Source: Sphaerobacter sp. (lineage in GTDB: Bacteria > Chloroflexota > Chloroflexia > Thermomicrobiales > Thermomicrobiaceae). Taken from it: a DNA stretch of 46,781 nucleotides. The translations under genes were made by a program, and so were the position numbers. Of this stretch, positions 1 through 9,143 are shown piece by piece. Below the pieces are notes generated by a model. It ran no database searches, was not told the origin of the DNA, and saw only the letters and a list, made by a program, of their open reading frames with translations. The stretch's first letter is position 1. Each line of letters begins with the position of its first letter. The stretch covers positions 1 through 46,781 of the forward strand of contig NZ_JADGHZ010000007.1 in the NCBI RefSeq assembly GCF_019683595.1, in the 5' to 3' direction.

Positions 1-914
1 GGGGGTCTTATCCCCGCCGCCTCGGGGGGGGGCCAGGCGGGGCGGGTGAAGGGTGGGTCGGGGTAGTCGTAGAAGCCGTGGCCGGTCTTGATGCCAAGCC
101 GGCCGGCGCGCACCATCTCCTCCAGGAAGGCCGGCGGCCCGTCCTCGGGCCGGCCGGACTCCGCCGCGTAGTGCCGCTCGATGTCGGCGACCACGTCGAG
201 GCCGACGCGGTCCATCAGCCCGAAGGGGCCGAGCTGCGTGCCCATCGCCAGGCAGAAGAGGCGGTCCACCTCCTCCGGGGTCGCCAGACCCTCGGCAACC
301 ACACGCAGGCTCTCCCGCTTGATGGCGCGCCAGATCCGGTTGTAGATGAAGCCGGTGCTCTCGCCGCGCACGATGACCGGCACGAAGCCGACATCCCGCA
401 AAAAGGCTTCAACGCGGTCGATGACGGCCGGGTCGGTCTGCCCGCAGGTCATCAGCTCCACGCCGCTGCGCTGCCAGGGGAGGTTGTAGAAGTGGGTGTT
501 GAGGAGCCGCGACGGGTGTTGGGTGGCGTCCGCAAGCAGGCGACTTCGGAAGGATGAGCTGTTGGTGGCGAGGATCACGTCCCGCGGGGTGAGCGCCGAC
601 AGCTCACCGTACAGCGCCCGTTTGAGCTCCAGCCGCTCGGGAGCGCATTCGATGACGAGCCAGGCGCCCTGCACCGCCTCGGCCAGCGTCGCGACCGGTG
701 TGACGCGCTCGCTGATGGCGTCGGCGGGGCCGGAGAAGAAGCCCTCCTCGACCAACTGCGGGGCGTCGGCGGCGATGCGATCGCGCGCGGCGGTGAGCGC
801 GTCAGGTGCGGGATCGTAGAGGCGGACCGGGACGCCTCTCCCGGCCAGCGTCAGCGCGATCTGCCGGCCCATCGTTCCGGCGCCGATGATGGCGACCGTT
901 CCCCACTGTGCCAC
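1..914 (-). CDS. 3-hydroxyacyl-CoA dehydrogenase family protein (partial, runs off window start)
   Basis: Manual reverse-strand translation from GTG at 914: VAQWGTVAIIGAGTMGRQIALTLAGRGVPVRLYDP (Rossmann GxGxMG) ... LLNTHFYNLP ... GFIYNRIWRAIKRESLRVV ... LGIKTGHGFYDYP; open to the window edge. Confidence 0.85.
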   Translation of the reverse strand, partial: MAQWGTVAIIGAGTMGRQIALTLAGRGVPVRLYDPAPDALTAARDRIAADAPQLVEEGFFSGPADAISERVTPVATLAEAVQGAWLVIECAPERLELKRALYGELSALTPRDVILATNSSSFRSRLLADATQHPSRLLNTHFYNLPWQRSGVELMTCGQTDPAVIDRVEAFLRDVGFVPVIVRGESTGFIYNRIWRAIKRESLRVVAEGLATPEEVDRLFCLAMGTQLGPFGLMDRVGLDVVADIERHYAAESGRPEDGPPAFLEEMVRAGRLGIKTGHGFYDYPDPPFTRPAWPPPEAAGIRP

Positions 915-1210
915 GTGTCACCTCCTTCCACCCCCGCCAGTGTCGCACGCAGGAGAGACTGCTCGCCAGACCCGGCCCTGCAAGCAGTCGCGTGTGGGAG
1001 GCCGGATCCCGGTGCGCGGCGGGAGCGCCGGGCCGCTGGCACACCGGTTGCAGCCGAGACGCTGGAGGTGTAAAGTTTTGCCTACGCGCCAGGGCAAGCG
1101 GTCCAACCGCCGGGGGTTGCGACGCCGGCGATTGGTATCGCTGCCTCTCATTTTGTAGACGTCAAGGCGAGTAAGCACGCAGATAGCGCGGGAAGCGAGC
1201 GAACGGGCTT

Positions 1211-1684
1211 ATGCAGCGGGAGCGAATTCCCATCACCAAGGCAGGTCTTCAGGCGCTCCGGGAGGAGCTGGACGATCTCGTAAACCGGCGGCGTGTGGAG
1301 ATCGCGCAGGCGCTCCAGGCGGCGCGCGAGGAGGGGGACCTCCGCGAGAACGCCGGATACGACGCGGCCAAGCACGACCAGGCCTTCATCGAGGGGCGGA
1401 TCCGCGAGATCGAGGATATCCTGCGCCGCGCCGAGGTGATCGACGAGGCACCCAACGGCGATGCACGCGTCGTGCGGCTCGGTTCGACCGTGACGATTGA
1501 GATCGACGGCGCGCAGGAAACGTACACCATCGTCGGCGCCGTCGAGGCGAAGCCGTCAGCCGGCCGTATCTCCAACGAGTCCCCGTTCGGTCGTGCCCTC
1601 CTCGGGCACCGTGAGGGCGAGGAAGTCGAGATCCAGACGCCTGCGGCAGTGCTCCATGCGCGGATCATCACCGTGGAAGGCTGA
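1211..1684 (+). CDS. greA: Transcription elongation factor GreA/GreB family
   Basis: MQRERIPITKAGLQALREELDDL...AREEGDLRENAGYDAAKHDQAFIEGRIREIE plus C-terminal FKBP-like domain ISNESPFGRALLGHREGEEVEI. Confidence 0.93.
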   Translation: MQRERIPITKAGLQALREELDDLVNRRRVEIAQALQAAREEGDLRENAGYDAAKHDQAFIEGRIREIEDILRRAEVIDEAPNGDARVVRLGSTVTIEIDGAQETYTIVGAVEAKPSAGRISNESPFGRALLGHREGEEVEIQTPAAVLHARIITVEG

Positions 1685-2195
1685 CGGGGCGGCCCAGCCG
1701 CCCAACCCCGGCGAGGGGCCGCAGACCGGCCCGGACCGCCTGGCGCGCTACCTCGCCGAGCACGGCGTCGACGCGGAAATCCTGTTCCCCGACCAACCGA
1801 CACCCACCGTCCCACTAGCGGCGGAGGCGCTGGGCGTACCCCCGGATCAGATCGTCAAGTCGCTCCTCTTCCAGGGCAAGGACGGGGACTGCGTGCTGGC
1901 GATCGTGCGTGGGACGGCGCGCGTCAGCCGCGCTCGGCTGGCCGCCGTGACCGGACTGCGCCAGCCGAAGCTGGCGCCGCCGCAAGTCGTGCGCGACCTC
2001 ACCGGCTACGAGCCGGGCGGCACCCCGCCGGTGGGACACCTCACACCGGTGCCGGTGGTGGTCGACCGCGCCGTGCTCGACGAAGCGGTCGTGTTCGGCG
2101 GGGGCGGCAGCGATCGCACCATGCTCCGTATCCGCCCGCACGACATCGTGCGGCTCACGCGTGCCGTGGTGGCTGACCTGTGTGACGAAATGTAA
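1656..2195 (+). CDS. YbaK/EbsC-type aminoacyl-tRNA deacylase domain protein
   Basis: RLARYLAEHGVDAEILF...TVPLAAEALGVPPDQIVKSLLFQGKDGDCVLAIVRGTARV...GGTPPVGH; start uncertain because the frame overlaps greA. Confidence 0.8.
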   Translation: MRGSSPWKADGAAQPPNPGEGPQTGPDRLARYLAEHGVDAEILFPDQPTPTVPLAAEALGVPPDQIVKSLLFQGKDGDCVLAIVRGTARVSRARLAAVTGLRQPKLAPPQVVRDLTGYEPGGTPPVGHLTPVPVVVDRAVLDEAVVFGGGGSDRTMLRIRPHDIVRLTRAVVADLCDEM

Positions 2196-2227
2196 TTCTA
2201 CGCTCGGTGCGCCGACACGCTCACCTA

Positions 2228-2256
2228 TCGACGATAATGGGAAGCACCGTTACAAT
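2228..2256 (+). promoter_or_regulatory. Candidate sigma70-type promoter for first molybdenum hydroxylase gene
   Basis: TCGACG-N17-TACAAT at 2228-2233/2251-2256, ~80 nt upstream of ATG 2337. Confidence 0.4.
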
Positions 2257-2336
2257 AGCCCCGCACCCGAATCGGCAGCGGAGGGCGCAGGCGAAGGCGC
2301 GGGCGAGCGCTGTCGTTGGGTAGGGAAGGAGCGGGT

Positions 2337-4601
2337 ATGGCGAGCTTGGTCATCAGCGAATATGTCGGCGCGCGGGTCCGGCGCAAAGAGGATCCGCGGC
2401 TCATTACGGGACGAGCCACCTACGTCGACGACCTCCGGCTCCCGGGCATGCTGCACGTCGCGATCGTCCGCAGCGTGTACGCCCATGCCCGGATCACCGG
2501 GATCGACACCTCGCAGGCCGCGGCGATGCCGGGCGTGTTCGGCGTCTACACGGCGGCCGATCTCCAGAAGGGGGCCGTCGAGGGGGCCTTCACCTCCCTG
2601 GCCACGGATCGGGTTCGCTATCTCGGCGAGCCGATCGCCGTCGTCGTCGCCGAGTCGGCGTACGCGGCGCGCGACGCGCGGGATGCGGTCGTGGTGGACT
2701 ACGAGCCGCTTCCGGTGGCGGCGAGCATTGAGGCGGCGATGGCCGAGGGCGCGCCGCAGCTCTACGACGACAAGCCTGGCAACATCGCGGTGGACGTAAC
2801 CCACACGCAGGGCGATGTCGCCGGCGCGTTCGAGCGCGCGCCCGTGGTGGTCAAGCAGCGCATCGTCAGCCAGCGGCTTTCGGGCGTGCCCATGGAGCCG
2901 CGCGCTGTGGCGGCGGCGCCCGATCCGTCCACGGGCGGTGTGACCGTCTGGTCCTCGACCCAGGCGCCGCACTGGAACCGGAAGGCGATCGCCGGGGTGC
3001 TCGGGCTGGGCCTGAGCCAGGTACGGATCATCGCGCCCGAGGTCGGCGGCGGCTTCGGCGTTAAGATCGGGCCGTACCCGGAAGACTTCATCCTCGCCGT
3101 CCTGACCCGGATCATCAACCGGCCCGTCAAGTGGATCGAGACCCGCAGCGAGAACTTCCAGGTAACCAACCACGGCCGGGCGCAGATCGCGGACATTGAG
3201 GTCGCGGCCGAGAAGAACGGGAAGATCCTCGCCTACCGCATGACGGTCATGCAGGACCAGGGGGCCGACGCGCGCGGCGCCTACCTGGCGCCCACCACCA
3301 CCTCGATGGCCGTCGGCTGCTACGACATCCCGGCCATCGAGACGCGTGCGATGGGCATCCTGACCAACACCATGCCGGTCAGCGCCTACCGCGGTGCCGG
3401 GCGCCCGGAGGCGGCCTACTACATCGAGCGGGCCATCGACCTGGTGGCCGACGCCACCGGGCTGGATCCGGCCGAGGTCCGGCGGGTCAACTTCATCCCG
3501 CCCGACAAGTTCCCGGTCACGACCGTCACGGGCGAGCGCTACGACTCCGGCGATTACGCCAAGGCGCTGAACAAGGCGCTCGACGTATCGGGCTACCAGC
3601 AGCTCCGGCAGAAGCAGGCGGAAGCCCGCAAGCAGGGGCGGTACATCGGGATCGGCCTCGCCTCGTACGTCGAGATCTGCGGCTTCGGCCCCTTCGAAAG
3701 CTCGCACGTCCGCGTCGAGCCGACCGGCTCGGTCTCGGTCTACACCGGCATCTCGCCCCACGGTCAGGGGCAGGAGACGACCTTTGCCCAGATCATCGCC
3801 GACAACCTCGGCGCGGACTTCGATCAGGTGGTCGTCCACCACGGTGACACCAGCAACACGCCCGAGGGCAACGGCACGATGGGTAGCCGCGGGCTGGCCG
3901 TCGGCGGCGGCGCGCTCATGCTCTCCGTCGAGCAGATCCGCGAGAAGGCGTTCAAGATCGCGGCGCACCTGCTGGAGGCCTCGGTCGACGACATCGAGCT
4001 GGCGGACGGCAAGTATCGGGTCAAGGGGTCGGACCGCGGCGTGACCCTGGCCGAGATCGCCGGGGCGGCCTACGGCGGCAAGATTCCGGAGGACATGGAG
4101 CCGGGCCTGGAGGCGACCAACTTCTTCAAGCCCGCGGACGAGACCTTCCCCTTCGGCACGCATGTCGCCGTCGTCGAGGTCTTCCCCGACACCGGCGAGG
4201 TCAAGCTGCTGGACTACTACTCGGTGGACGACTGCGGCGTGCGCATCAGCCCGATGCTGGTCGAGGGTCAGGTTCACGGCGGGTTGGCGCAGGGCATCGG
4301 CCAGGCGCTCTGGGAAGAAATCCGCTACGACGAGAACGGCCAGATCCTGACCGGCACCCTGATGGACTACGCCGTCCCGAAGGCCAGTTACTTCCCGACC
4401 TTCAACACCGACGCGACCGTGACCCCGACGCCGATCAACCCGCTCGGTGCCAAGGGGATCGGTGAGGCGGCGACGATCGGCTCGACCCCGGCGGTGGCCA
4501 ACGCGGTCATCGACGCGCTCGAGCCCTTCGGCATCACCCACCTCGACATCCCCTTCAGCGCCGAGAAGGTCTGGACGGCCATCCGCCAGAGCGGCAAGTA
4601 A
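2337..4601 (+). CDS. Xanthine dehydrogenase/aerobic CO dehydrogenase-like molybdopterin large subunit (form II CoxL-like)
   Basis: GARVRRKEDPRLITGRATYVDDL, PEVGGGFGVKIG, SAYRGAGRPEAAYYIERAID (form II AYRGAGR loop), GQGQETTFAQ, KGIGEAATIGSTPAVANA (catalytic Glu region). Confidence 0.93.
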   Translation: MASLVISEYVGARVRRKEDPRLITGRATYVDDLRLPGMLHVAIVRSVYAHARITGIDTSQAAAMPGVFGVYTAADLQKGAVEGAFTSLATDRVRYLGEPIAVVVAESAYAARDARDAVVVDYEPLPVAASIEAAMAEGAPQLYDDKPGNIAVDVTHTQGDVAGAFERAPVVVKQRIVSQRLSGVPMEPRAVAAAPDPSTGGVTVWSSTQAPHWNRKAIAGVLGLGLSQVRIIAPEVGGGFGVKIGPYPEDFILAVLTRIINRPVKWIETRSENFQVTNHGRAQIADIEVAAEKNGKILAYRMTVMQDQGADARGAYLAPTTTSMAVGCYDIPAIETRAMGILTNTMPVSAYRGAGRPEAAYYIERAIDLVADATGLDPAEVRRVNFIPPDKFPVTTVTGERYDSGDYAKALNKALDVSGYQQLRQKQAEARKQGRYIGIGLASYVEICGFGPFESSHVRVEPTGSVSVYTGISPHGQGQETTFAQIIADNLGADFDQVVVHHGDTSNTPEGNGTMGSRGLAVGGGALMLSVEQIREKAFKIAAHLLEASVDDIELADGKYRVKGSDRGVTLAEIAGAAYGGKIPEDMEPGLEATNFFKPADETFPFGTHVAVVEVFPDTGEVKLLDYYSVDDCGVRISPMLVEGQVHGGLAQGIGQALWEEIRYDENGQILTGTLMDYAVPKASYFPTFNTDATVTPTPINPLGAKGIGEAATIGSTPAVANAVIDALEPFGITHLDIPFSAEKVWTAIRQSGK

Positions 4602-4624
4602 TCCTCACACTCGGGAAGGGGCAT

Positions 4625-4653
4625 CGACGGGGAGGGCATTGCCCTCCCCGTCG
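4625..4653 (+). terminator. Rho-independent-like hairpin between the two molybdenum hydroxylase genes
   Basis: CGACGGGGAGGGC-att-GCCCTCCCCGTCG, 13-bp perfect stem followed by cacctttcc. Confidence 0.7.
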
Positions 4654-4762
4654 CACCTTTCCGGCCCGCAGCATCGCTGGCATGCCTCCTGCTGACCACC
4701 CTGTCTCAACGCATCCCAATCGACCCAGAAAGAGGCGGACGACACCGAAAAGGGGGCCGCGC

Positions 4763-7081
4763 ATGGTGCTCAGCAGGCTTGTCGGCGCGCGCGTGCGCCG
4801 GAAGGAAGACCCACGCCTCATCACGGGGCGTGCTACCTACGTTGACGACGTGCGCATTCCGGGGATGCTCCACCTCGCGTTCGTGCGCAGTCCCCACCCA
4901 CATGCGCGCATCCGGAGCATCAACGTGGATCAGGCGCGCGCGATGCCCGGCGTCGTTGCCGTCATCACCGGGCAGGACCTCCGCGGCATCCTCAAGCCGA
5001 CCGATGAGATCGGCGGTGAGGGCGAGGACGCAGGAACGGTGCAGGAGGGCGCCAGGTCGCCCCAGGCCTTCCCCATGGCGGTCGACCGCGTGCGCCATGT
5101 CGGCGAGGCCGTGGTGGCGGTGGTGGCCGAGAGCGACTACCAGGCGCGGGATGCGGTCGACGCCGTGCAGGTGGACTACGAGCCGCTCCCGGCCGTGATC
5201 GATCCCGAAGCGGCCATGCAGGACGGCGCGCCGCAGCTCTGGGACGAACTGCCCAACAACATCGCCATGCGCTACGACCGCACGCGGGGCGACGTGGATG
5301 CCGCCTTCCAGAGCGCGGACGTGGTCATCAAGCAGCGGATGATCAACCAGCGGCTGGCCGGGATTCCGATGGAACCGCGGGGCGTCGTGGCGGCGCCGGA
5401 CCCCGCGACCGGCGGCGTCACCGTCTGGTCCTCGACCCAGGCGCCGCACTGGAACCGCAACGACATCGCCAAGGACCTGGGGCTCGGGCAGAACCAGGTG
5501 CGGGTCATCGCGCCGCAGGTGGGCGGCGGCTTCGGCGTCAAGATCGGCGCCTACGCTGAGGACTTCATTCTCTCCGGTATCGCCTACCACCTCCAGCGGC
5601 CGGTGAAGTGGATCGAGACGCGCAGCGAGAACCTGATGGCGACTCACCAGGGTCGTGCCCAGATCGCCGACATCGAGGTCGCGGCCGACGGACGGGGCAA
5701 GATCCTCGCCTACCGCATGAACCTGATCCAGGATCAGGGCGCCTTCCCCAAGGACACCTCCCTCGGCGTCCTGACGTCGCTGGTGGTGGTCGGCTGCTAC
5801 GACATCCCGGCGATCGACCTCCACATCCGTGGTGTCTGCACCAACACCATGGACGTCGGCGCCTACCGCGGCGCCGGGCGACCGGAGGCGGCCTACTACA
5901 TCGAGCGGGTCATCGACCTGATAGCCGACCGGACGGGGCTGGACCCGGCCGAGGTGCGGCGGGTCAACTTCATCCCGCCCGAGAAGTTCCCGTACACAAC
6001 GATCGTGGGCGAGGTCTACGACAGCGGGGACTACAAGAAGGCGCTGGACAAGGCCCTGGAACTGTCGGGGTACCAGCAGCTCCGCCAGGAGCAGGCGGCG
6101 GCGCGCCAGCAGGGCCGCTACCTCGGGATCGGCCTGTCGTCCTACGTCGAGATCTGCGGTTTCGGCCCCTGGGAGAGCGCCACCCTGCGGGTCGAGCCCA
6201 GCGGCGCCGTGACGGTCTACAGCGGCATCTGCCCCCAGGGGCAGGGCCAGGAGACCGTCTTCGCGCAGATGGTCGCCGACTACCTGGGCGCCGACTTCGA
6301 CCAGATCACCGTCCAGTTCGGCGACACGGCGACGGCCCCCCAGGGTAACGGCACGATGGGGAGCCGCGGGCTGGCCGTCGGCGGTGGGGCGCTCATGCTC
6401 AGCATCGAGAAGATCCGCGAGAAGCTCAAGCAGATCGCGGCCACCATGCTGGAGGCGTCGGTCGACGACATCGAGCTGGCGGACGGCCGGTGGAGGGTCA
6501 AGGGTGCGCCGGACCGGTCGGTCACCCTGGCGCAGATCGCGGCCGAGGCCTACGGCGGCAGCCTCCCGGCCGATCTCGCCCCGGGCCTGGAGACGACCGA
6601 CTTCTTCCGGCCGGAGGATGAGACCTTCCCCTTCGGCACCCATGTCGCCGTGGTCGAGCTCATGCCGGACACCGGCGAGGTGAAGCTCCTTCGCTACGTC
6701 TCAGTCGACGACTGCGGCGTCATCATGAACCCGATGCTGGTTGAGGGCCAGGTCCACGGCGGGCTGGCGCAGGGGATCGCCCAGGCGCTGCTGGAGGAGG
6801 TGCGCTACGACGAGAACGGTCAGCTCCTGACCGGCACCCTGCTGGACTACGCCGTCCCCAAGGCGACGCACCTCCCGGTGTTCGAGACGGCCCACACCGA
6901 GACGCCCACGCACCTGAACCCCATGGGCGCCAAGGGGATCGGCGAGGCGGCGACGATCGGCTCGACGCCGGCAGTGGCCAACGCCGTGATCGACGCCCTG
7001 GAGCCGCTCGGCATCACCCACCTCGACATGCCCTACACCCCGGAGAAGATCCGCACCGTCTTCCAGGAAGCGAGGCCGTAG
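4763..7081 (+). CDS. Second xanthine/CO dehydrogenase-like molybdopterin large subunit (form II, tandem paralog)
   Basis: MVLSRLVGARVRRKEDPRLITGRATYVDDVRIPGMLHLAF; GAYRGAGRPEAAYYIERVID; GQGQETVFAQ; KGIGEAATIGSTPAVANA; highly similar to the preceding CDS. Confidence 0.93.
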   Translation: MVLSRLVGARVRRKEDPRLITGRATYVDDVRIPGMLHLAFVRSPHPHARIRSINVDQARAMPGVVAVITGQDLRGILKPTDEIGGEGEDAGTVQEGARSPQAFPMAVDRVRHVGEAVVAVVAESDYQARDAVDAVQVDYEPLPAVIDPEAAMQDGAPQLWDELPNNIAMRYDRTRGDVDAAFQSADVVIKQRMINQRLAGIPMEPRGVVAAPDPATGGVTVWSSTQAPHWNRNDIAKDLGLGQNQVRVIAPQVGGGFGVKIGAYAEDFILSGIAYHLQRPVKWIETRSENLMATHQGRAQIADIEVAADGRGKILAYRMNLIQDQGAFPKDTSLGVLTSLVVVGCYDIPAIDLHIRGVCTNTMDVGAYRGAGRPEAAYYIERVIDLIADRTGLDPAEVRRVNFIPPEKFPYTTIVGEVYDSGDYKKALDKALELSGYQQLRQEQAAARQQGRYLGIGLSSYVEICGFGPWESATLRVEPSGAVTVYSGICPQGQGQETVFAQMVADYLGADFDQITVQFGDTATAPQGNGTMGSRGLAVGGGALMLSIEKIREKLKQIAATMLEASVDDIELADGRWRVKGAPDRSVTLAQIAAEAYGGSLPADLAPGLETTDFFRPEDETFPFGTHVAVVELMPDTGEVKLLRYVSVDDCGVIMNPMLVEGQVHGGLAQGIAQALLEEVRYDENGQLLTGTLLDYAVPKATHLPVFETAHTETPTHLNPMGAKGIGEAATIGSTPAVANAVIDALEPLGITHLDMPYTPEKIRTVFQEARP

Positions 7082-7124
7082 CCGTCCACGCCGACGGATA
7101 GCCACTCCAATCGTCCGATGCGAC

Positions 7125-7152
7125 GCGGCCGAGCCGAACCCGGCTCGGCCGC
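7125..7152. terminator. Convergent-gene terminator hairpin
   Basis: GCGGCCGAGCCG-aacc-CGGCTCGGCCGC, 12-bp perfect stem between convergent CDSs. Confidence 0.65.
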
Positions 7153-7193
7153 CGGCTGACGTCCACTCCAGCCTGTGGGCAGCGCGTGCTTTC

Positions 7194-8093
7194 CTAGGCG
7201 CGGCTCGTTCGGGGATCCAACACATCGCGCAATCCATCCCCGAGCAGGTTGAATCCCATGACGACGAGGAAGATGGCCAGTCCGGGGAACGTCGCGATAT
7301 GAGGGGCATCGCGAAGCCAACCGCGACCCGCGTTGACCATCTGCCCCCACTCCGGATTCGGCGGCTGAATCCCGAGCCCAAGGAACGAGAGAATCGAGGC
7401 AGAGAGGATCGATGTTCCGAGCTGCAGCGTCGAGTAGACGACGATGGGGTTCAAGCAGTTCGGAAGAATGTGCCGGAACAGGATGCGGGAGTCTCCACTC
7501 CCCAGCGCGCGCGTTGCCTCAACAAACTCCTTCTCTTTGATCGAGAGCGTCGTCGACCGCACCAGCCGAGCGTAGGTCGGGATCGAGTTGATCCCGACCG
7601 CGATCATGACGTTGAACAGACTCGGACCAAGGACGGCGATGACGGCGATGGCCAGAACGACGCTGGGAAATGCGAGCAGGATATCCATGATCCGCATGAG
7701 CAGGTTGTCAAGCCGTCGGTAGAAGCCCGCTGCCAGGCCGATGCACGTACCACAGGTGGCGCCGATGCTCGTGGCAAGGACTCCCACGAGGAGTGACACC
7801 CTGCTGCCCACGATGATGCGAGACAGGATGTCCCTCCCGAAGTCGTCTGTCCCGAGCCAGTGGGCTGCCGAAGGTGGCTGGAGCTGTGCCGGGAGGTCTT
7901 GCGCGATCGGGTCGTACGGCGCGAGCCACGGAGCGAATATCGCCATGATGAGGAAGATGGCGATGATGACCAGGCCGACCATGGCCAGTCGGTTCCGGCT
8001 GAATCGGCGCACAAAGCGTGCGATTCGGGCCCCGGCAAGGGGTGAAACGCCCGGAGCGTCAAAGCCGCTGCGAGGGAGCGCTTGATCACGCAT
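7194..8093 (-). CDS. ABC transporter permease, DppC/OppC family
   Basis: MRDQALPRSGFDAPG...FSRNRLAMVGLVIIAIFLIMAIFAPWLAPYDP...GTDDFGRDILSRIIVGSRVSL...LGLGIQPPNPEWGQMVNAGR. Confidence 0.93.
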   Translation of the reverse strand: MRDQALPRSGFDAPGVSPLAGARIARFVRRFSRNRLAMVGLVIIAIFLIMAIFAPWLAPYDPIAQDLPAQLQPPSAAHWLGTDDFGRDILSRIIVGSRVSLLVGVLATSIGATCGTCIGLAAGFYRRLDNLLMRIMDILLAFPSVVLAIAVIAVLGPSLFNVMIAVGINSIPTYARLVRSTTLSIKEKEFVEATRALGSGDSRILFRHILPNCLNPIVVYSTLQLGTSILSASILSFLGLGIQPPNPEWGQMVNAGRGWLRDAPHIATFPGLAIFLVVMGFNLLGDGLRDVLDPRTSRA

Positions 8094-9027
8094 AGGAAAT
8101 CCTCGGATCCAGCCATGCATAGAGCACGTCGACGATCAAGTTGATCATCGTAAAGATCATGGCCACCATGAGCACAACCCCCTGGATCACGGGGTAGTCG
8201 CGCTGGTTGATGGCCGTGATGGCGAGGCGCCCCACGCCCGGCAGGGCAAAGATCGTCTCCGTCACCACCGCGCCGCCGAGGAGGAAGCCGTACTGCAGAC
8301 CCACGAAGGTCACAACGGGCAAGAGCGCGTTTCGCAGCGCATGGCGGATGATCACCCGGCGCTCCTCGAGCCCCTTGGCGCGAGCGACCGTGACGTACTC
8401 CCGGTCAAGCACTTCGAGCATGGAGGATCGCGTGAGGCGCGCGATCAGGGCGATCGGCGTGAGCGCCAGCGTGATGCAGGGCAGCACGTACGCCTTCATG
8501 CCCTCCAACGTCCAGATGGGGCCGTGGAGTCCGCCGACGGGTAGCCACTGCAGCCTGATGGAGAAGAGCAGGATCGCCATGATGGCGAACCAGAAGAGTG
8601 GCATGGATACGCCACCGATCGCGAACAACGTGGCGAGTGTATCCACGGCGGAGTACTTCCGTGCCGCAGAGATAACCCCGAGCGGAATGCCGATCGCGAC
8701 CGCGATGATGACCGAGATCGTGGCGATCTTCAGCGTGACTGGCAGCCGATCTCGAATCTCCCTGACAACCGGCTGGCGCGTGAGCAGGGAGCGTCCGAGA
8801 TCCCCCCGAACGGCGCCGGTGAGGAACTTCCAGTACTGAACGAGAATCGGCTGATCCAGGCCCAACTGCTGGCGTACCTCATCAACCCGCTGCTGAGGCG
8901 CATCGGGGCCGACGATCTGCCGGACCGGATCGCCGGGCGTCAGCCGGGTGATCGAGAACACCAGCAGGGAGACGCCGAGCAGCGTGGGGATGAGCGTCAG
9001 CAGGCGGCGAATAATGTAGGCAGTCAT
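8086..9027 (-). CDS. ABC transporter permease, DppB/OppB family
   Basis: MTAYIIRRLLTLIPTLLGVSLLVFSITRLTPGDPVRQIVG...GFLLGGAVVTETIFALPGVGRLAITAINQRDYPVIQGVVL; overlaps the dppC-like start. Confidence 0.93.
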   Translation of the reverse strand: MTAYIIRRLLTLIPTLLGVSLLVFSITRLTPGDPVRQIVGPDAPQQRVDEVRQQLGLDQPILVQYWKFLTGAVRGDLGRSLLTRQPVVREIRDRLPVTLKIATISVIIAVAIGIPLGVISAARKYSAVDTLATLFAIGGVSMPLFWFAIMAILLFSIRLQWLPVGGLHGPIWTLEGMKAYVLPCITLALTPIALIARLTRSSMLEVLDREYVTVARAKGLEERRVIIRHALRNALLPVVTFVGLQYGFLLGGAVVTETIFALPGVGRLAITAINQRDYPVIQGVVLMVAMIFTMINLIVDVLYAWLDPRISYA

Positions 9028-9143
9028 CGAACCTCGTTCGGCCGGAGTGGTGCGGGGGCACACCGTCCACCGCACCCGCTCCGACATGGGCGCGGCAAAC
9101 CCAGCAGACCGGGTTCGCCGCGCCTGGACAGTGGCCGATTCCG

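Noticed and set aside
2250-4541. 763-aa minus-strand ORF antisense to the first molybdenum hydroxylase
   Set aside because: Arg/Asp/Gly/Val-rich composition with no recognisable domain; typical shadow ORF in high-GC coding DNA opposite a well-supported CDS.
4706-6643. 645-aa minus-strand ORF antisense to the second molybdenum hydroxylase
   Set aside because: Same shadow-ORF composition; the plus-strand CDS is clear.
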